Source of the DNA: Vulcanimicrobiota bacterium
GTDB lineage: Bacteria; Vulcanimicrobiota; Vulcanimicrobiia; Eremiobacterales; Eremiobacteraceae
Assembly: GCA_013290125.1 (NCBI GenBank)
Contig: JABCYQ010000002.1
Coordinates: 62,001-126,000, forward strand
DNA: 64,000 bases
Direction of reading: 5' to 3'
The translations under genes were made by a program, and so were the position numbers. A model generated the notes under the pieces. It saw nothing but the letters and a program-made list of their open reading frames with translations, did no database searches and was not told the origin of the DNA. Numbering within the stretch: position 1 is the stretch's first letter; each line of letters starts with the position of its first letter. Positions 59,994 to 64,000 of the stretch are shown here, piece after piece.

Positions 59994-61451
59994 TTAAGGC
60001 TTGGGAGTGCGGAGGTGCGTGATCGGAAGCACGTCCGCAGTCCGCGTCTCCGCGACTTGCGCCAGCGCCTCGATGACGTTCTGATCGTAGAGCGTTTCCG
60101 CGCCGCCGCGGATCTCATCCAGCGCCTCGGCGTGGGATAGAGCGGCGCGGTGCTGGCGCGGCGACGTGAGCGCGACGTAGCTCTCAGCCACCGCGACGAT
60201 TCGCGCTTCCAAGACGATCGCATCGCCCGAAAGGCCGCGGGGGTACCCGCTGCCGTCGAGGCGTTCGTGATGCTGCTCGATGATCTGCGCCATCTCGCGG
60301 CAATCACGCCATTTGGCGACGAAACGCGCGCCGAGATCGCTATGCATTTGGACGTAGCGCCGTTCTTGCGGCGAGAGCGGACCCGGTTTGTCCGTGACGT
60401 GGCCGGAGAGAGCGAGCGTGCCGACGTCGTGAAGCAGCGCGGCCCGACGAAGATTTTCCAAACGTTCGCCTGCAAGTCCAAGCGCGACGCCGATGGCAGT
60501 CGATATCTGCGCGACCCGGCCGCTATGTCCGGTCTGATGCGGATCGCGCGCGTCGATCGCCATCGCGAGCGCCTCGATCAGATCGCCGTTCATGCGATCC
60601 AATTGGCCGATGCGGTCGAATAGCACGGAATTCTCGTGTTCGATCGTGCCGACATAGCGTTCTTCTCCGCCGGACATATTCGTGGTCTGCCGCACGATCG
60701 CAAGCGGGATTCCGACGAACAACAAGTCGGCCCAGCGGCCGGCAGCGAGGGCAGTTCCTAGCCACGCACCTAACGCGCCGTACAGCGCGTAGTTCACGGC
60801 AGACCAGCCGATGTTGCGTTCAAGCGCGCGCAGAATAGAAGGTCGAGAAAGCCGGCCGAGCACGAGGCTTTCGGCGCCGACTTCGATGATGAACGCGCAG
60901 CAGACGTAAACCGCGATGCTGAGCCACGGTGAGGGGTGCGCAACCATCAAGGGCAGAGCGGCGGCCGACGCGCTTGCGAGCATCGGTCCGATGACGCCCA
61001 TCGACGCGACGCACGCGCCCTCGACTCGCGTCAACGACGCCGGCACGAGCGCGCGCGTGATGCCGCGCACGGCGCCGACGAGGATCGCCGCCGGCGCACC
61101 GTAGAGCACGAATGCCGCTACCGTGATGATCAGCGCCGGGCCGATGACTCGGCGTCCGGCGCGGACGGCGTCGGCGGCGAGAACGTCGAGCGCTATTGTC
61201 GTCGCGATGAGCGCGGCGAAACCGATCGCGTTGTGCGGAGCGAGCGGCAGCGCCCAGACGAGGCCGCCGGCTGCGCACGCGAGGAGCAGCGCGGGGATGA
61301 TCTGGCCTGGACGGAACGCGTGCGAATAATCTTGCGCGATGTTCGCGCGGATCGGTTGGACGGACATCCCATCGGCGCGGGGGGCAAAACGCGAAACAGG
61401 CCGCTTTATGTGACCTCGATCGTCACGCTTGCGTCCGTTCGGGGCGCTCAT
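59994..61451 (-). CDS. Membrane HD-GYP domain protein with variant HD motif
   Basis: The 485-residue protein has a membrane part of about six helices (residues 45-240), then a linker and an HD-GYP domain (about 285-460) with HQTGHSGRVAQIS, LLHDVGTLALS and HHERLDGSGYPRGL. HD-GYP proteins degrade c-di-GMP. The metal pair HD is intact, but the conserved Lys after it (HDxGK) is Thr. ATG 61451 adds 28 basic, disordered residues; ATG 61367 (MSVQPIRANIAQ) is equally possible. No other regulatory gene lies beside it. Confidence 0.85.
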   Translation of the reverse strand: MSAPNGRKRDDRGHIKRPVSRFAPRADGMSVQPIRANIAQDYSHAFRPGQIIPALLLACAAGGLVWALPLAPHNAIGFAALIATTIALDVLAADAVRAGRRVIGPALIITVAAFVLYGAPAAILVGAVRGITRALVPASLTRVEGACVASMGVIGPMLASASAAALPLMVAHPSPWLSIAVYVCCAFIIEVGAESLVLGRLSRPSILRALERNIGWSAVNYALYGALGAWLGTALAAGRWADLLFVGIPLAIVRQTTNMSGGEERYVGTIEHENSVLFDRIGQLDRMNGDLIEALAMAIDARDPHQTGHSGRVAQISTAIGVALGLAGERLENLRRAALLHDVGTLALSGHVTDKPGPLSPQERRYVQMHSDLGARFVAKWRDCREMAQIIEQHHERLDGSGYPRGLSGDAIVLEARIVAVAESYVALTSPRQHRAALSHAEALDEIRGGAETLYDQNVIEALAQVAETRTADVLPITHLRTPKP

Positions 61452-61605
61452 GAGCTAGGTTGCATTCCCCGCCGCTTCTCTGGCCATTGAAGAAAGGGAC
61501 AGGCCAGGCCCGACATCGGTAAGACAGCGGAAACGCTTCGGACGTTACCAATCGTTGAGAGACTGTGAGCGGAGTCCCCCTCTTCGTACCAGCGTGACCG
61601 GAGGG

Positions 61606-62103
61606 ATGCGCATTTTCACCGCGGAAGGCGTCAACGTGTTTTATTGTCGGGGACGGTTCGGTGTCTTGGCCTCGTCAGCCGCGGCTGCTGCCGCTGCGGT
61701 TGTGCTCGCGTGCCCGGGGGCGGGTCGGGCCGACACCTTCACGGTGTCCCTCTCGCTTACCAGGTACACGGCTGTCGTCCACACGTCGGCAGGCGACGCC
61801 GTGGGCGTCTCTCCGGCCGTGCTGCGAATCCACGTCGGCGACCACGTGATCTTCAAAAATGACGACACGCATGCGCACACCGCGACCGGCATGTCCGGGG
61901 CGACATTTGTGGACGACCCGATGTGGACCGACGCAAGCACCCGCCCGTCCACGACGATCGGCGCCGGTCAGTGGTCGTCGGGCGAGATCCGTCCGGGCGC
62001 GTCCTCTCCCGAGCTCTCCGCGAAGGGCGCCGGTACGTTTTTGTACGGTTGTTTCTTCGATTACAGCGCGGGAATGCGCGGCGTGATCATCGTCGAACCG
62101 TAG
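61606..62103 (+). CDS. Exported cupredoxin-like protein, one copper ligand changed
   Basis: The product has a signal peptide (LASSAAAAAAAVVLACPGAGRA) and a cupredoxin fold: VLRIHVGDHVIFKNDDTHAHTATG, and GTFLYGCFFDYSAGMRGVIIVEP in pieces. His in HAHT, the Cys and the Met are kept, while the second His after Cys is Asp (CFFD where CxxH is expected), so any copper site is altered. ATG 61606 gives 165 residues; GTG 61636, with GGAAGG seven bases before it, gives 155 and may be the true start. Confidence 0.8.
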   Translation: MRIFTAEGVNVFYCRGRFGVLASSAAAAAAAVVLACPGAGRADTFTVSLSLTRYTAVVHTSAGDAVGVSPAVLRIHVGDHVIFKNDDTHAHTATGMSGATFVDDPMWTDASTRPSTTIGAGQWSSGEIRPGASSPELSAKGAGTFLYGCFFDYSAGMRGVIIVEP

Positions 62104-62154
62104 TCACCCCTCATCGTCGGAGCGCGAAGCCGGCCTTCGCGTCTGGAGTTCGCC

Positions 62155-63549
62155 GTGGAATTCCGCGAGCCCATCGAGCGCCTGATCCGCGATCCGCGCG
62201 AGTTCACTAAAGACATCGCGTTTCCCGATCCAAAGCGATTGCGCATCTACGATACGAGCCTGCGCGACGGCGAGCAGATGTGCGGCATCGCTTACACACC
62301 AGAGACGAAGTACGAGATCTGCAAACGGCTGTCGGACATCGGCGTGCATATCATGGACGTCGGATTCCCCGCGGTCTCCGAAGACGAGCGCCGCTCGCTC
62401 CAGCTCATCATGCAAGGCAAGCGCAAGGGCGAGATCCGCGAAGACTTGGACGTCGTCGTCATGTGTCGCTCGACCGCGAAGGACATCGACGCAACGCTCA
62501 CGGCGTTAGCCGAGATCGACGTCGCCCCGCGCGAAGTCACTTTTTTCGTCTTCACCTCTGGCAGCGATCTGCACATGAAGTACAAGATCGGGAAAGCGCT
62601 GCTCGCGCGTGAAGGCAAGGACGCATCGGAGTGGCTGGACTTGCCGCTCTCGTTTTACCGGCAGGCGAACATCCGCATGCAATGCGATGCCATACGCTAC
62701 GCGCGATCGAAGGGCGTTGAACGCGTCGAGTTCGGCGGTGAAGATGGAAGCCGCGGCGATGTCGATTACTTCATCGATCTTTTCCGCGAAGGGTTGAAGG
62801 CGGGCGCCACGCGACCGTCGTGGCCGGACACGGTCGGTTGTCTCACACCGGAGGCGACGCGCTGGTACTCGCACCGCATCGTCGACGCGCTTCCCAAAGA
62901 CGTGACGCTGCTCAACCACTTCCACAACGACTACGGCCTCGCGACGATCAACTGCATCACCTCGCTCGAGTGCGGATTCACGGCGTTCACCGTGACCGCG
63001 AACGGCTACGGCGAGCGTGCGGGGAACGTGCCGCTGCATCAAGTCGTCACGGCGCTGCGCGTGCTCTACGGCATCGAGATCCCAGGGTTCAAGTATCACA
63101 AACTTCAGGATCTGGCCCGCTTCATGGAGCGCGTATCCGGCTACCCGATCCAAGCGCACGAACCGATAATCGGCGCCAACGTCTTCTCACACGAATCGGG
63201 GATCCACACACACGCGATGCTGATCGATCGGCGCATGTACGAGGCCGTGCCGGCCGACTTGGTCGGCGGCGAGATGCGTTTCATCTACGGCAAGCACAGC
63301 GGGCTTTCTGTCGTGGAAGCGGCGTTGCGCAAGAACGAGGCCGCGCTGCGGGCACGGGGCGTCACGGTGGACGCGGGCTTGATCGGGCGGGTCCTGGATG
63401 AGGTCAAACGCGTCCGGGAAGAGCGCGCCAAAACCGGCCGGGTGGAGGAGATAGTCGACCAATATTATGCCAATATGAGCAAGCTGGGTCTGACCGAGGA
63501 TGACGTACTGCGCATCGCCGAAAGTATCGGGACCGCCGCGCAGGCGTGA
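62155..63549 (+). CDS. DRE-TIM metallolyase: homocitrate/2-isopropylmalate synthase-like
   Basis: The 464-residue enzyme condenses acetyl-CoA with a 2-oxo acid. The first part is the HMGL-like barrel with TSLRDGEQM, HFHNDYGLA (metal ligands) and GERAGN; the second has HESGIHTHAML and FIYGKHSG, as in homocitrate synthase and isopropylmalate synthase. The last part lacks a clear LeuA regulatory dimer domain, which favours a NifV/homocitrate- or citramalate-like role, but the substrate cannot be fixed. GTG 62155 is the start. No leu or lys gene is adjacent. Confidence 0.88.
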   Translation: MEFREPIERLIRDPREFTKDIAFPDPKRLRIYDTSLRDGEQMCGIAYTPETKYEICKRLSDIGVHIMDVGFPAVSEDERRSLQLIMQGKRKGEIREDLDVVVMCRSTAKDIDATLTALAEIDVAPREVTFFVFTSGSDLHMKYKIGKALLAREGKDASEWLDLPLSFYRQANIRMQCDAIRYARSKGVERVEFGGEDGSRGDVDYFIDLFREGLKAGATRPSWPDTVGCLTPEATRWYSHRIVDALPKDVTLLNHFHNDYGLATINCITSLECGFTAFTVTANGYGERAGNVPLHQVVTALRVLYGIEIPGFKYHKLQDLARFMERVSGYPIQAHEPIIGANVFSHESGIHTHAMLIDRRMYEAVPADLVGGEMRFIYGKHSGLSVVEAALRKNEAALRARGVTVDAGLIGRVLDEVKRVREERAKTGRVEEIVDQYYANMSKLGLTEDDVLRIAESIGTAAQA

Positions 63550-63600
63550 CGCTTTAGGGGCGGCCCCTCAACATAGCACGACGACGGATGGGACTCTGAC

Positions 63601-64000
63601 ATGAACGAAGCGACGACAAACCACACCAACGTGACGGCGGAATGGATCCGCCGGCCGCTCCCGGATCTCGGCGGGATATCTCCAAGTGAAGCGGTCAGCG
63701 ACGCCGACGGACGTCGCAAGCTCGACGATCTGCTCGTCGAATTGGCGGGTCACTATGTCCGGCTGAACAACCTCGGCTTGCCGTCGGTCGATCCGGCGGA
63801 GATCCGCAAAGCGCTCGGACTCGAACCGGCCACCGCTCCGGCCGGCTCGCACCACCATCACCGGCCGCGCCACGCCACGGCGCGAGCGGTCAAACCTGGG
63901 CCGGTCAAGCGCAATGCTTTGCTCGATGAGCTCGGCACAGCCTTGACGGGCGGTGACGTCGACGGTGTATCGTACCTCAACACCGCTACGGGCGCCGTCG
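63601..64000 (+). CDS. Unassigned ORF, truncated by window edge
   Basis: Only the first 133 residues are in the window. They contain WIRRPLPDLGGISPSEAVSD and GRRKLDDLL, which recall the LGG-x-SP-xE-A pattern of DUF2384 (MbcA/ParS/Xre) or SEC-C-associated regions, then a His/Pro/Arg-rich linker (SHHHHRPRHATARAVKPGP). A role as an antitoxin-like or DNA-binding protein is possible but unproven. ATG 63601 is the first start after the preceding gene. Confidence 0.65.
   Translation, partial: MNEATTNHTNVTAEWIRRPLPDLGGISPSEAVSDADGRRKLDDLLVELAGHYVRLNNLGLPSVDPAEIRKALGLEPATAPAGSHHHHRPRHATARAVKPGPVKRNALLDELGTALTGGDVDGVSYLNTATGAV

Noticed and set aside
1-64000. tRNA or rRNA genes
   Set aside because: No T-loop (GGTTCGAATCC-type) with matching acceptor stem and no rRNA-like conserved blocks were seen in the gaps.

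Overview
This is a 64 kb window of gene-dense, high-GC chromosome. I see no rRNA, tRNA, insertion sequence, phage module or CRISPR array. The cell envelope is diderm: there is a TolC-type channel, a stalk-domain protein with a barrel-like C-terminus, a periplasmic adaptor lipoprotein, a secreted Amidase_3 enzyme and type IV pilus parts. Metabolism looks aerobic or facultative (GlcDEF, superoxide dismutase, ThyX, glutamate-1-semialdehyde aminotransferase), although ThiH is the radical-SAM, oxygen-independent route to dehydroglycine. The gene mix and the many GGGGCCGAC palindromes remind me of uncultured, soil-type bacteria such as Eremiobacterota (WPS-2). That placement is inference, not a search result.

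Layout. 1-7.9 kb: minus-strand GAF/GGDEF/HD signalling genes behind glcDEF. 8-10.6 kb: a small protein, a peroxiredoxin whose peroxidatic cysteine is encoded by in-frame TGA (very probably selenocysteine, with a SECIS-like hairpin), a histone-H1-like protein and a glycosyltransferase. 11-25.8 kb: housekeeping genes, namely a CPBP protease, a ferritin-like/VIT1 fusion, MoaE/MoaD, SOD-FabI, IscX, a LON-domain protein, Nudix, aldolase, DoxX, a ferredoxin-NADP reductase-like enzyme, two membrane-protein paralogues and thiGHSE. 25.8-29.4 kb: a large REC-PAS5-GGDEF-EAL protein. 29.5-43.4 kb: envelope and stress genes, ThyX, TlpA-like thioredoxin, adaptor plus TolC. 43.7-54.4 kb: amidase, degenerate cupredoxin, peptide-binding lipoprotein, response regulator, site-2 protease, PilT and three pilin-like genes. 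54.4-64 kb: HemL, acyl-CoA synthetase, a partial Liv-type ABC transporter, HD-GYP protein, second cupredoxin, a homocitrate/isopropylmalate-synthase-like enzyme and a truncated final ORF.

Two things stand out. First, the selenoprotein peroxiredoxin at 8302-8751. Second, intergenic structure. A two-hairpin repeat of about 280 bp occurs three times (10652, 30907, 39557), always between convergent genes, and its outer stems differ in sequence but keep pairing. A separate family of short GGGGCCGAC(N4-5)GTCGGCCCC palindromes occupies other convergent gaps, includes a six-unit 48-bp tandem array, and in places supplies the stop codon of the neighbouring gene.

Several signalling or metal proteins have family folds with altered key residues: a GAF-GGDEF-HD protein with RD in place of HD, an HD-GYP protein with HDxGT, two cupredoxins with lost copper ligands, and a LivF-like ATPase with a poor signature motif. 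c-di-GMP turnover is a recurring theme, with three GGDEF/EAL/HD proteins and one degenerate GGDEF-like response regulator.
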